From assembly GCA_033439765.1 (NCBI GenBank), contig JAULSN010000005.1, positions 3,797,001 through 3,861,000 of the forward strand: a stretch of DNA of 64,000 bases, read 5' to 3'. This document shows positions 44,336 to 55,307 of this stretch, piece by piece (the first letter of the stretch is position 1; every line of letters begins with the position of its first letter). The position numbers and the translations under genes are program-made. The DNA comes from Lasiosphaeria ovina (taxonomy: Eukaryota; Ascomycota; Sordariomycetes; Sordariales; Lasiosphaeriaceae). Under the pieces are notes generated by a model. The model was not told the DNA's origin and ran no database searches. It was given only the letters and a program-made list of their open reading frames with translations.

Positions 44336-45941
44336 ATGTCCGACATATCCTCTGTCCAAGGCTCCTTGCATCGCAACTCAGCTCAGGAGAACGACAACAT
44401 GGCCGACAGCGCCCAGCCTGCCTTTTCAAGTGGTCGTGATGAAGTTGTCCCTGCTGCGCTTTCCGATCCCCTCACGGTCAATGCACAGTCTGCCATGGAA
44501 GACGGCGACAGTGTTGGTGCGCAGGAAACTCCCCATACGGCACTTCTTGGCTTCATCAACCACTTTCCGGTGACTTTGTCTTCGGTCGAGCTGAAGCACC
44601 AGCACGGGTCGAGAACCCCAAAGAAAGCCTATTGAAATGATGTCGCGCCGGAGACCACCACCAACCCCAATCTAGAAGCTCACTATTGGACAGGTCCGCC
44701 GTGTGGTTGCCGTTTTGTGGCTGTGAGAGTGTCTGCTAACTGACTGTAGGTCCGTTCACGGATAGCGACTACTGGTCCCTGTCTTTCCGATTCCAAGACG
44801 GCACCGTTTTCTACGTCAATGACTACAAGTGCGACCTCAAAGATGAGGATGACATTGACACGGCTGGGCCCATGTTTGCCTCCATCAATGGGTTCACGTT
44901 TCAACCCGGCTTGAAAAGTGTCAGTGTCCTCCATCCTCTCCCTCCCCCCTTCCAGAGTCCTAGACTTAACTCTTCTTGTTTAAAAGGGATGCTCTGGGGC
45001 GACTATCAGCAGTTCCATTCCAGACAAGTATAACTCTTGGGCCTCCGTGCAGGCATGTACTGCATCTACCCTACTCGTATTTCTCGGACGTTCGTTGCTG
45101 ACTTGTCCTAGGTCCAGAACAAGTTCCCCTACGACGCCCGTATCCGGCTCTTCCACCACTATAGCGACTACCCAGACTCGATAAATGACTTCGGCTCTGT
45201 GGGCCCCGGCGACAAGTCAACGTTCTGGCCCGTGTACTATCTGAGCGGAGCTGGCCATACTGATACCGACCATTGGAAAGTCGGCGTGAATCTACGGGTC
45301 GATCCTCCAAGAAACCAAACCGAAGTAGCCGGAAAGGAGTTCTTCAACGAGACACTAAACAAATCATGCGAGCTGGCTGGGTCCGTTGCCGGACAAAGGA
45401 TGACCTTTACTGTGGACGGCGCTGGCTTCACGATGGACCCTGGCAATGGCTCCTGCTTCGACAAGTGGACAACCCCGCTAGGCTACAACTCCCTGGCCTT
45501 CATCCGACTGAGGAACTACTTCCAGCAAGATATGTTGCGTGCCGTACTCAGTCACAAGTACAGCACGGACAAGACATTCGAGTACGAATTCGGAAGCATA
45601 AGTACTGATCAACAGTCGTCCGAACTGGAGATGATGGAATTCTTTACGGGTCCCGGCCATACGGGGTGAGTCCAGTTGCATCTCTCTTGACCATGGCAGT
45701 TCGCTTGTCTTGATACCTTGGGCGGCAGCTAACAGACCCTAGCTATGACTACTGGACGCTGGCGGCTTACCTCAAGGACGGTACCTGGTACCGGAGCAGT
45801 GTGGACAAACAGTGTTACCTGACGAGCACTGATGCTGGAAAAACCATTCCATTTACGGTCGACGAGTCGAAGCTCCACCTTGGTTTAGATGGCTCCTGCG
45901 ATGACACCATGGTCAAGCAGAACGCCGCGGCTGACCTTTAG
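44336..45941 (+). CDS. Protein of three tandem UDD-like domains, one in-frame TGA
   Basis: Exons 44336-44693, 44750-44919, 44987-45052, 45112-45665 and 45743-45941 give 448 codons with closed phases, but codon 100 (44633-44635) is TGA. A variable N-terminus of about 70 residues precedes three copies of one domain (about 70-190, 199-330, 331-447). Shared landmarks are x-N-x-F-P, L-x-H-x-Y-S, TG-x-G-H-T-x-x-D-Y/H-W, D-x-x-C-x-L, F-T-V-D and a final G-S-C. This pattern recalls the fungal 'up-regulated in Daf-2' (UDD) domain; the match is tentative. The third intron appears to be GC-AG (donor GCATGT at 45053). In the other two copies the site of the TGA falls in a variable loop, so TGG or CGA to TGA is likely. 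Either the first domain is lost by an internal start, or the gene is newly dead. There is no signal peptide. An alternative start is ATG 44399. Confidence 0.65.
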
Positions 45942-45942
45942 T

Positions 45943-46249
45943 ATTGATCTGGGGTTCAGGGGCCGGGTAACAAGGGGTTTATTTACACGCTTACCCAATG
46001 TAACCTAGTCCAGTCTTTTCCCTTTTTTCTTGGCCTGCCCACCTCATATGACATATAAGGTGTGCAGTCCGGCCTCACTCTGATCAGAGGTCGGCACCAC
46101 TCCTTACCTTCTTCTTTTTCTTATCCTTTCTTTAGAAATCACGTCTTTTTACCATGGATTGAGATCCCCAAACCAGTGCACGCAGTAGTACCTTTTCCCT
46201 CGTTCTATTGACTACCCGGCTATGGATTCCTGTACCAGAGCACTGTTAG
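45943..46249 (+). repeat. Dispersed repeat, copy B (about 300 bp)
   Basis: Homologous to 29326-29625 in the same orientation. It begins one base after the stop codon of the three-domain gene, and similarity to copy A ends at that point, so the coding sequence is not part of the repeat. It contains the CATATAAGG box at about 46053-46061 and ends 20 bp before the remains of a hydrolase gene, in the position of a promoter. Confidence 0.75.
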
Positions 46250-46269
46250 TTTAGAAAGGAAGTCCGGCC

Positions 46270-47163
46270 ATGGACAAGGCCCCTAAACTACGCCAACTGT
46301 GTTTTGTGATGAAGTATCTATTTGCTATTGTGATACTGCATCAATCACGCCCTCAAAGCCTCCCTAGATTTTGTTGCCAAGTTCCCAGATTGAAGGTTCT
46401 GCACGACTGCCCCGACGCTGCGGTCGACATCTGCTTTATCCACGGTCTGATCGGGGACCGAGAGAGTACATGGACTGTAAGGGGTACTCCGAACCCTGGC
46501 TAAAGACCCTCCTCCCGCCGATGCTTAACAAAGCCCGCATACTCACATACGGCTACGAAGTGGGTGTTTTAGGAGCAAACCAACCAACCCACTATGCTAC
46601 AAAGTTCTTATGCAACTTACCAACAGATCGAGACCTCAATAGAGCATTATCTCGTCCCCTTACCTCCGTTATCCATTGCCTAGGTGGCTTTATTTGCAAT
46701 GAAGCTATGCTACTCTAGCCAAACAACCTAGAACCTCATCTCCGCGGCATACTCGATTCCATCAAAGGCATTATATATATAGGCACTCCTCATAAGGCGC
46801 CTCTGATGGCTAATTGGGTCCTATGACTAGTGTCGGCGGTTCACCTCGTAAAGTCTACTCACAGGTCGCTACCAGATTCATTAGAGATAAGCAACATGTT
46901 CCATGAGCCTATCCAGGTTCGATTCTTATAAATGATGCATGATTAGAGTGTGAGCGGCCGGCGCCTCGAGGTGATATGCTTCTTTGAGTAGATGCCTCTA
47001 CCTATAGCCGAGATAGTCGTGCCCGAGGAATCTGCCACCCCTATGGGCTATAAGTCTATCTCCATGCACGCTAATCATGGAGATATGGTTACGTTTGCCT
47101 CTGCGGAAGATATTGGGTTTAAGAGGCTACTTGGTGAACTGGTTAGATTGGGAATGGGCCATT
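46270..47163 (+). pseudogene. SERAC1/SesB-like alpha/beta hydrolase gene, decayed
   Basis: Pieces in successive frames follow the family order: VDICFIHGLIGDRESTWT (oxyanion strand), WLKTLLPPMLNKARILTYGY, a serine-elbow segment reading VIHCLGGFICNEAMLL where the expected HSLGG is CLGG without the serine, LRGILDSIKGIIYIGTPHKA, and at 46992-47163 ESATPMGYKSISMHANHGDM then ASAEDIGFKRLLGELVRL. In fungi this module is the N-terminal effector of many NACHT, NB-ARC or patatin STAND proteins. Here stops and frameshifts separate the parts, the nucleophile region is mutated, and no NACHT or repeat domain follows before 47.4 kb. It is a dead relative, not a close duplicate, of the hydrolase domain at 36.6-37.3 kb. 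Confidence 0.7.
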
Positions 47164-47364
47164 GCCAACATCACCCTCGCCAGCGGAGGGCAATCGGGGG
47201 GGGGGGGTTGTCTATCAGCGCATATTGGTCTTTGCTATATCGGAACTTTGCCCACTTATTTACTTAGAGTAGATTGTTACGATCCTGGCTCAAATGTGCA
47301 GGAGGCTCCAGTAAACCGACTGTGGTTGGTTGGTGCAAGAGGTCTGCCAAGACTGAGGTGAGCG

Positions 47365-47416
47365 CACTGAGCAGGGTGCTCAGTGAGCTTCTGGGTGCTC
47401 AGTTCGACTGAGCACC
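47365..47416. repeat. Two adjacent 9-bp perfect hairpins
   Basis: CACTGAGCA-GGG-TGCTCAGTG at 47365-47385 and GGTGCTCAG-TTCGA-CTGAGCACC at 47394-47416. The two palindromes share the GTGCTCAG core, so alternative long pairings are possible. They sit 28 bp beyond the stop of the minus-strand zinc-finger gene and after the dead hydrolase; they may be a folded 3' element or the end of a small inverted-repeat element. Confidence 0.7.
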
Positions 47417-47444
47417 TTGCGGAGCACTGACAAATGGCTTTAAT

Positions 47445-49621
47445 TTAGGGTCTAATTCCGGATCCGGTGCAGGATCTGAGTCCCGGACACAATAATCGGA
47501 GGCTTTCTGATGCCTCTTCTTCGGCATCTGGGACCGAGTCTGGTTCTGAATAAGTGTCACTCATGGATTTGTCGACGTCAGCTGGGTTTCCACCGCCACT
47601 GGTGTCGGCTGTCGGAGAGGCCGGAATGTCTAGTACGATGTCAACGACGTCTTCCGAATTTGATTCGTTGAAGTCGGATTGTGAAACGCATACATCCACG
47701 ACGTGGAAACCCGGGTCAACAACTTCCAGCTCAGTGCCGTCAAGAAGATGGTTCAGGAAGTATAGTGCCAGGGCCTTTAAGTGCTGCGCAACGCACTTTT
47801 CGACTGAACTCAGGTTTGGGTGGCGGCTGGGTTTCTCCAGTGTACCCTCTGCAAATCGTACCATCTTGGTCGAGGAGTCCGGAGCAGTGTCCGCGGCTTT
47901 CGAGTTTCGTGGTCCGTCGTCTTGGCCGAGTGAAGTAGGTTCCAAGTGGGTTTTGGCGCAGATGGGGCAGATGTCTCGGGGCTGGGGCGTTGTGAAGCAG
48001 CATATCGTAGCCAAAAGCTTTGCATCCGACACTTTCGGGTGATTAGTTTGAACGTGCTTGACGAAGTCATCCTCCACCTCTGCTCTGGACAAGGTTGAGG
48101 TCGACGCAGTGTAGCAGATTGAGCACCTCCATTTATATCCGTTATGCAGGCTCTCAAGCCAGCTCGGCGTGTGCACTGCGTGCATATGGCGAGCCCAGCT
48201 CTCGCGGGAGGCAAAGAACTGGAGCTCAGACATGCATGTATCCAAAACGCAGACGAAGGGCAGTATGTCTTTGTCGACGTGGCGTCTAGACGAGGTAGTT
48301 AGTACACCATCTGCCTCGTCTGGGGAAATTGTCAACTTACTTCCAACTGTCGTGCTCCAGCTCCGGTTCCGGGATCCTTTGCTTGCAAATTGGACACTCG
48401 CCACTCTTGACACCATCCACAACTTCAGCCCGCGGTGGGCGAGGGTAGTCGCCGTGCCCAGCCTCAGAGGGGGCAATGGGTGCTTTGCACGTTGCTGTTC
48501 CCATGGAAAAAGATCCTCCATCGCCCATCACGTCGTGAAAGCGGTGGTGGTTGACCGTTGGTGGGCCTGATGACTGGACTTCTTGTGTTCGGTCATTGGG
48601 TGCGCCTATTTTGATATCCGTATGGGCCTGCCCTCCGCGTTCTTGTTCCATGTCAGTTGTTGGACCAATTGGCGAAGTCTCGACGGTCATCGTCGGTGGC
48701 TCTCTTTTTTCTTCACGCTCTTGTGCTTCCTTTTCCCGCGCATAACGAATCATGTAGTGCCTGAAGACACACGACCTCACAATGGCCGAGAACAAGCCCT
48801 GTGTCCGTAGTTGCTGTCCTGGTTTGGTCTCCTCGTCGGATAAACCCAGCATATTCTTCAGGATGCTTGCCACCATATACCGGTACTTTTTCCATTCTTC
48901 CTCTCCCGTCACTGGACTTTCGAGCACTATGGTGCTCAGGAACTGGCTCCTGGCGTCTGCCAATTCCGGCGGCTCCGTCAGATGCAATGGTTCAAACCGC
49001 TCAAGAACGACTCCCGAGACATAATAGGCTAAGCTGCCAATCTCATCCAAGCCCGAATCATTGATGCCATGCTTGCGGCTTTGCTTCTTGGCAAAAGTGA
49101 CAATCCGTCTTGGCAAGCTGACTTGGATAGATTCGAGCAGGGCGTGTGCAATCTTGCCGAGACGCTGCAGACAGCCGTCAACGCCGTAGAGCAGATGCTC
49201 CACCTCCGCAACATGAGCTTTATCATTCTTGTTCAAGGCGAGCTCAAGCGCTGAGGTTGCACGAAAGAAAACGGTTAGCTGCTACCCACGCATATGTATT
49301 GGTCTCAGATGGGCGGCGGCAAAGCCGGTACGTGATTCCAGAATAAATACCTATTAGATTCTCTCTCAACACGTCCAGTAGTGCCAATACCATTTCGCGG
49401 ATGTATCCATTCTCCTCGGAACGCAGCTGCATATCTAAGCTCATTTTTCTCGCAAAAACTTCGAGTTTGTTCGTCCATGACCGAAAGTACCGCTCTCCTG
49501 TTTCAAGCTTAGCTTCGAGCTCAGCATCTTGAGTCTTGTAGTAGCACGACTCGAGCAGGTTGAGGCATGTGGTGCCGATAGATTTGATGTCCATCTTTGT
49601 TTCCGCAGGTGCGTCGGTCAT
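47445..49621 (-). CDS. C2H2-type zinc-finger protein, 673 aa
   Basis: Model: complement of 47445-48285, 48341-49250 and 49351-49621; introns of 55 and 99 bp have donors GTAAGT and GTATTT, and phases close. The N-terminal 200 residues are helical (LNLLESCYYKTQDAELEAKL; DEIGSLAYYVSGVVLERFEP). A disordered Pro/Thr/Gln region follows, then cysteine pairs of a degenerate finger cluster: GECPICKQRIPEPELEHD (near 375-392), FVCVLDTC with RHMHAVH, and WRCSICYTAS with HVQTNH; then ICPICAK and VAQHLKALALYFL. This is a well-known type of fungal protein with irregular C2H2 fingers, often encoded beside NACHT or NB-ARC genes; the molecular role is unknown. The acidic C-terminus is Ser/Asp/Glu-rich. All parts look intact and the ATG at 49621 is the first in frame. 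Confidence 0.85.
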
Positions 49622-50731
49622 GGCCGCGGCCTTCTGGCGTATATGATGGAGGATAGGATATCTACTTTCCTAACGCCGCTAAGCTAAGGAAAGGAAAAGG
49701 AAATGAAGAAGCCTACGGATCCTGCAGGCTACGGTTTTGTGGTGGTGGGGAAGGGCAACTGCACTAGTCTCGATTTGGAAGGCTAGGGCTGGATTGGCTT
49801 AGTAGGGACCGCATACTATTACGTTCAGCGAGGTCAAAATGAGGGTAGAATGTGATGTATTGTAGAAGGAAGAAAGCAGGGCGGAAAACTATGCTCATGA
49901 CAGTTAAATGCCCGCTTTCTAGTATGTAGGCGCTAGGCCGTTCGTTGTTGGTGTAGATTAACACCCGTAACCGAGCCACTCCAAGTATGTAACACATACC
50001 CTTCTGGGTAGAGGTTACCGCCTCCACGGTGTAAGATTAATAATGCGATATATAGATTAAAGCTGGTCACGAAAAAAATGCCCAATACCCGGCGGAAGCA
50101 CGAAGCACAAGTCCAACACGAAAGGTTCTCAGATCCGGCTGACTACAACTGGCGCATCACATGCCGGCCGCTCTGCTCCACACACCCGGACTTTGAACGG
50201 CCCGGAGCCGTCAAGGTTCGGCACAACCATAAGATTAATAATAATAATACACTAGAAATAATTAGATATAAACCATTTGCCAAGGCCTTGAAGTATCGAG
50301 CTAACGAACTTTCAGGGGCTGGGGTGTACATCCCAGCTGTCCAAATGCGTAGGGCTGAGACCGTTCGGTGACTTGTTTCAACTTTGACGAACCTAAACCT
50401 GACCTCATCGACTGCAACCTTTGTCTCGCATTGCACTCTTTTGGGCAGCACTTTTTCTCCCTCGCAGAACCTGGCCCTCGCGTAACTTGAAATTGTATTA
50501 ACAAGCCTAACCGGCCCTCAATACCTATTTAAGAAGAATCATTCGAAGCTCTTCACAAATGTTCTCCTCCGGATCATCAGTGCCGGATTTCGCCCTTTCC
50601 CAGAACGTCCAAGGCTGAAGGTAGTCGAGAGATTGAATGCGAACAGACATGGCCTGGAATACTACTCCCCTGGGACGCGAAGGCTTGCCTAGGACTACAA
50701 GCTCGGAACAGTGGTCGAAGGCATCAGGACC
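49622..50731. other. Intergenic, AT-richer stretch
   Basis: No supported gene at 49700-50500; ORFs there lack motifs. 50555-50692 may hold a first exon of the next gene (MFSSGSSVPDFALSQNVQG in one frame), followed by an acceptor-like TGCCTAG at 50686-50692, but I found no donor that joins them. Confidence 0.4.
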
Positions 50732-51379
50732 ATGGTACGCATCAACGCCGGCGAAGAGCCCGAAATCGAAGATAGCGACATCCACGAGTTCGACGAAAAC
50801 TTGGAGGCGGCGCTCGGCCAAGTGACGAATGCGGAGGCGGCCGCCACGGCCAAGGCGGCGGGCGCTGACGCCGGGGGCGAGGCGAACATCAAGCGGGAGC
50901 GCAACGACATGGACTCGTACAAGGGGCTCGTCAAGACGACCCAGTACGACAAAGCCGACAAAGCATTCTACCAAGCGGCCGTGGATAAGTCGCCGAAGAT
51001 GCAGGCGCATTTCGCCAATTCCTCGGACCCAGTGTACATGATCACGGGTCGAAAGGTATTGACCAATAACTCATCGTACGAGTTTAACCGGAACAAGAAG
51101 ACGGACGGCGTCGTGGGGGTTTTCATGAACCTGCCCTCGGTCCTGTCGTTGGGCGGGAAGGCCGGTGGGTCCAAGGGTGCAACCACCTTCCAGAAGGCCG
51201 ACGGTGTGACCGGCGAACATCTCCTGGCGGTTCGGATCACGAAACTGCGCTACCGGCCGAAGGTTCTGGGAATTATCGGCGCAAAAGTCCTGACGAGCGA
51301 GCTGATGATGGCCGGTGAACTGGCCGATGCGGACGACGAGGGGGCCATAGAATACGTGGTAGAGATCGTCGACGAGTGA
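50732..51379 (+). CDS. Unknown protein, 215 aa
   Basis: ATG 50732 has a good context (ACCATGG). The frame is open back to 50693, where TAGGACTAC suggests an acceptor, so the true start may lie in an upstream exon. The N-terminus is acidic (AGEEPEIEDSDIHEFDENLE). A charged, strand-rich core follows with SSDPVYMITGRKVLTNNSSY, a Gly-rich loop (SLGGKAGGSKGATTF) and TGEHLLAVRITKLRYRPKVL, and the C-terminus is acidic. The pattern looks like a soluble beta-rich cytosolic protein; it has no signal peptide or membrane helix. I do not recognise the family. Codon use is GC3-rich like the conserved genes downstream. Confidence 0.65.
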   Translation: MVRINAGEEPEIEDSDIHEFDENLEAALGQVTNAEAAATAKAAGADAGGEANIKRERNDMDSYKGLVKTTQYDKADKAFYQAAVDKSPKMQAHFANSSDPVYMITGRKVLTNNSSYEFNRNKKTDGVVGVFMNLPSVLSLGGKAGGSKGATTFQKADGVTGEHLLAVRITKLRYRPKVLGIIGAKVLTSELMMAGELADADDEGAIEYVVEIVDE

Positions 51380-51835
51380 ACCTTGATCACCTTTGCTTAC
51401 CATCTCTATCTCCTTGAATCATTTTTAGCTTAGAAATGGAAGACGTTATATGCTACCGAGGTGACCCGAGAGCTGCATATCCGATATCTGACTACTCGTT
51501 TATAGAAAGGAAGACAGAATCGTATTGCTTGGTCTATCCTAAAAAAACCTTTGACTAGAATGTATCCGCATGCTTTTTTCCCCTCAAACCATTGATCCCC
51601 AAGCCGAACTCCATAAAATGCTCCCAGACAAACAACTCCACGCAATGCCCAAAGTTTACCAAACAGGTCCCAAAAGATGTAGCATCCAACACATGACACG
51701 TCTAGCATGACACGGCTCTCCATTTAGAGATACCTTGCAAAAGAAAAAAACCTAAGATAGACGGCGACTCATCTGGTCGCTCGTATAATTCGAGCCCGCG
51801 AGAAAAGCTTCCCAGAACGGCAACTCGTCTTGGTC
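51380..51835. other. Convergent intergenic region
   Basis: No gene. It holds the 3' ends of the unknown gene at 50732 and the convergent transcription factor gene. No terminator signal could be singled out. Confidence 0.45.
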
Positions 51836-54335
51836 CTAATCAGCGGCCTTGTCAGCAAACACGTTGATGCGTCATCATAAAACCTGCAGCACATACCTCG
51901 TCGACCGAAGCCTCCGACAAGGACGATCTCGACGTGGGGTTCGAATAAACATCCGGCGTGTTGGATTGTTTACCGGTAGATGGGGGAGCAACTCCGGCCG
52001 GCTGCGTCGCGAATGTGGTCAGCGGAGACGAGGTACGCAGAGATAAACCTTGGGTGTAGAGACGCACTGGAGAGAACAGGGCGCCTTCCGGCTTGACGCC
52101 CCGACGACAGATATCTACAATCCGCATAATCGAATCCGTCGTCCGCTCGAGTTTCTGCTCTGCAGTTCCTGCGCGAACAGAGTTGACAACTATGGCCAGG
52201 GCAATAATGTCCCGAAGGTCGGGACTGGGTGCACTGACTGTACCCAGTAGCCGCACAACTGTGCGTTCCACCGCGTCGATCATCTTTGCGGCCGACCAGG
52301 GATATTGCGCATCAAGCCCCTTCGCTGGCGCCGCACCCTCGGGCTGAGTCGGAGGCCAGCTTTCTCGTGACACGGCCCGCGTCGTGGAATCTCGAGAGTT
52401 CTTCAAAAAGTAGCACACGCCAAATGCCGCCTCAATGATATCCTGTCTAAAGATGAACCGAAACATTGCCATGGCCTCTTCGTGGCTGGGGCGTGGCGTA
52501 TCGAGCTCCTCGGCGTAAACAAGAACCATCATTGACGACTTCAAAAAACTTGACGAAATCTGCGGCGGGCAATTAGGAGCATTAAAAACGAAGGGGCGAT
52601 ACAGAGCTACTAAGGACCGGCGGGCTTGCAGGCTGAGAAAGGTCTTGGTGATCCATTGCCTATGCTTTTCTTGTATGTCTAGCGAAGTAAACTGGGGGAA
52701 AAGGCAGTTGATGTCGTCGATTGCCCTTTCCAAGGCTGCTCCAGCATCCAATATCTCAGCATAGTCTTGGACAGAGTCCAGACGGCTGACAACGCTCGCG
52801 GCATTTATTCGACTTGGGAGCGTTCTCGCTGCATAGACAGGAAGTTGGCGAGACGTATAGTGATCCAGGGGCTTAGGTTCTAGCAGTCTCTTGGCGTCAA
52901 AAGCGAGATCGTCATCACCTAGGTTTGCCGGGGCCTTGCAGGAATATTCGCCCTCATTGATCGCACACGGAAGGTCGCATGCTTGTGCAGCATAGAGGTC
53001 CGTCTCCAAAACGGTATACCACAGCCTTCTTCGATACTCGGAGTGAAATGGAGTGATTATGAGGTCCTCCGACGGATCTCTATGCAGGCCCAGCACCATT
53101 GCCATCCTGACGACGTACCCCAGTTGCATCCACGAAGTTTGCTGACTCGGGGCAATTGTATATTGCGCGTGGAAGAGCAAGAGCTCTGTTTCGAGCGTCG
53201 TGATATCGACGAGTTGGTCCCCTTGGAGACCGTCCAGCCACTGACGAACGAGTGCACAAGCGGTTGGGATATGGACGCTTGTGAAGCGATTATGGCTAAG
53301 GCCTCTGGTGTCTGTCGCAAATCTTGCGCCGACGCAAAGGACACAGAGCAGCTGTGGAAGAAAGCCGTCGCGACATTCCCTACCGCCCCAGAAGCTTTCG
53401 TACTCTCGCCAGAACGAGGGCATGTGGATAAAACGGCACAGACCTTCGGTGACCTCGACGTACGACTCTCCAAGTCTGTCACAAACGGCTCTAGGCGGCA
53501 AGATGTCGGCCATGCGCTTCTCGACCGGCATCGTCGACTGGGCGAAAACCGGAATGGCCTCGATGGATTTCCGATGCTGCCTCTGCAGAGCCCGGTATGC
53601 GTCTTGCAGACTCAAAAACACCTCACGGCAGCGGTCCACGTCCGCCATGTTCCTCACAATATCCTTCGCCTCGCCGAACTAGGCATCATGTCAGTGAATT
53701 ACCAGAGCATGCAGGTATGGTTTTACACAATATCTTACGAGGTGCAACATTGTCTTAACCTTGCTCTGCCCTAGCATGCGGGCTCCCATTTCACCCTTCA
53801 ACGACAAGCCGCGAATGGCTATTGGCGATGCTGCAATGCGGCTGCCCGTGATCAGCTTCTCGAGCCGCTCCAGGCGGGCAGCAACCTCGTCCATGCCGAC
53901 GGGACTTCTTGGGATTGCCAATTCGGCACCACCAGGGTAAGCCGAAAGACGAGATGCATCTGAAGTGGACGGGCCCGCGGCGTACTGGGGGCGCTTGGTA
54001 GCCCTTTCCGTCTCGCCATCAGAGGCGTCCGAACCGCCTCCGGCATTGTTTTCAGGGTATTTGCAGAACCTCCGTGCCTTTTGACACTGGGAACACTCCT
54101 TTTGACGATCGCACTTGAGCTTGCGCTTTCTGCAGGTCAAAAGAGGTCAGTATGGAGGCAACAGGCTGGCGACATACCATGAGAGAATATTATCTCACCG
54201 GCACTCGAGGCACGACTTGACTGGTCGGGGCCGTTTCACACTCTTGGATCGTGGGATTCCGTCGAGAGCAGTCGTCGACAAAGGATTCGATGGTGTTCTC
54301 GGCTCCGAGCCCCCACTCTCCCGTAACCTGTCCAT
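51836..54335 (-). CDS. Zn2Cys6 fungal transcription factor, 766 aa
   Basis: Model: complement of 51836-51847, 51897-53678, 53760-54129 and 54199-54335; phases close. The zinc cluster is complete: C42-x2-C45-x6-C52-x5-C58-x2-C61-x6-C68, with a basic KRKLKCDR loop, and is split by the first intron (54130-54198), a frequent arrangement. A short coiled coil (VAARLERLEKLI) suggests dimer binding to paired CGG half-sites, as known for the family. The fungal_trans regulatory domain covers most of exon 3 (PQLLCVLCVGARFATD; RRLWYTVLETDLYAAQACDL). The last intron (51848-51896, donor GTATGT) leaves a tiny exon encoding AAD; without it the protein ends MTHQRVC at 51852. Target genes are unknown. The neighbouring AA9 gene at 55308 is on the same strand, which does not prove a link. 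Confidence 0.9.
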
Positions 54336-55307
54336 CTCTGCCTAGTGCCTGCTTCCTGCTGTGCTCCTTCCCCAGGTGATCCCGCGCTTGGGCGAGATTG
54401 CAATCGCGCGGTGTTGCCAAATCCAGCAGTTGCAACCATTCCAAGAACCGCCAATTAGGTTACCTCTTGTTCTTCAGCTCCGAGTCACAAATGGGGTCCA
54501 TTTTTCGGAAAATTCATCAAAATCGGAATATGGAAATCGAGCATGGAATCCAGCTGCAGCCATCCCACAGTTTAGACCTAGACCCGAGGAGCAGCTTGTT
54601 CTAAGTACCTGAGGTGCCAGCCAGGCGGCCCTGACGAAGCTTCTAACATTGTGCCACAGGCGACCGTGTGTTGGCCTCAGGGCCGCGACAGAGGGCGCAT
54701 CTATTTCAGCAACAAAAGGCCAATGGCCCTGCCTGCCCTGCCCTACCCACAGCCCATCGGACCGGCCAGACAATCGGAATTCACAGTCCGTGTCTCCGTA
54801 TACTGCGTAAAAGTCTGGAAGCGAGCAATCCCGACGGATTTCGCCAATTCTTGTGGTTACTTGGATTGAGAGACGTTGGTCCGCAGGGAAGGGAAACCTA
54901 CCCCTGAGCGACATGGGTATGGCGCACGGGCCGGCAGCCCTGAAGAGGCCCCCCCAGGCTAGCTGTTCACTCAGAGCAGGAACAGTCAGAGCAACAGTCA
55001 GCAACTTCTTCGCTCAGCTCAGCCAGCTCAGCTCTCTTCGTTCCCTTGTTATTACCTTTATGGTTTCTGGCCAGGGAATTAATCCGACTGACACACACTG
55101 GAAGTTGATCGAGTTGGGCGCACATCAAATCACTTTCACAGGGCAGATATGCAATCGAGGGCCAAAGGCGAGAGGGAAGATAATTCCGTCATTCTCCATT
55201 TCCCACATCTCTCAAGCTACCGCCTCCTGAAGCTGCCTATGCACGGCAAGTCGGTCCCTCAATGCAAGCAAGCAAGCGCTGCACAAAACGTCGCTGTGCC
55301 TTCACCT
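54336..55307. other. Region between transcription factor and AA9 genes
   Basis: No gene. It serves as promoter of the transcription factor gene and 3' flank of the AA9 gene. GCTCAG/CAGTCAGC-type short repeats near 54970-55030 are unremarkable. ORFs here overlap in many frames and lack motifs. Confidence 0.45.

Noticed and set aside
46912..46925. tRNA B-box-like GGTTCGATTC
   Set aside because: There is no matching A box or foldable cloverleaf; it lies in the decayed hydrolase gene.
52983..53774. Plus-strand ORF of 263 codons
   Set aside because: It is antisense to the transcription factor gene and has no motif.
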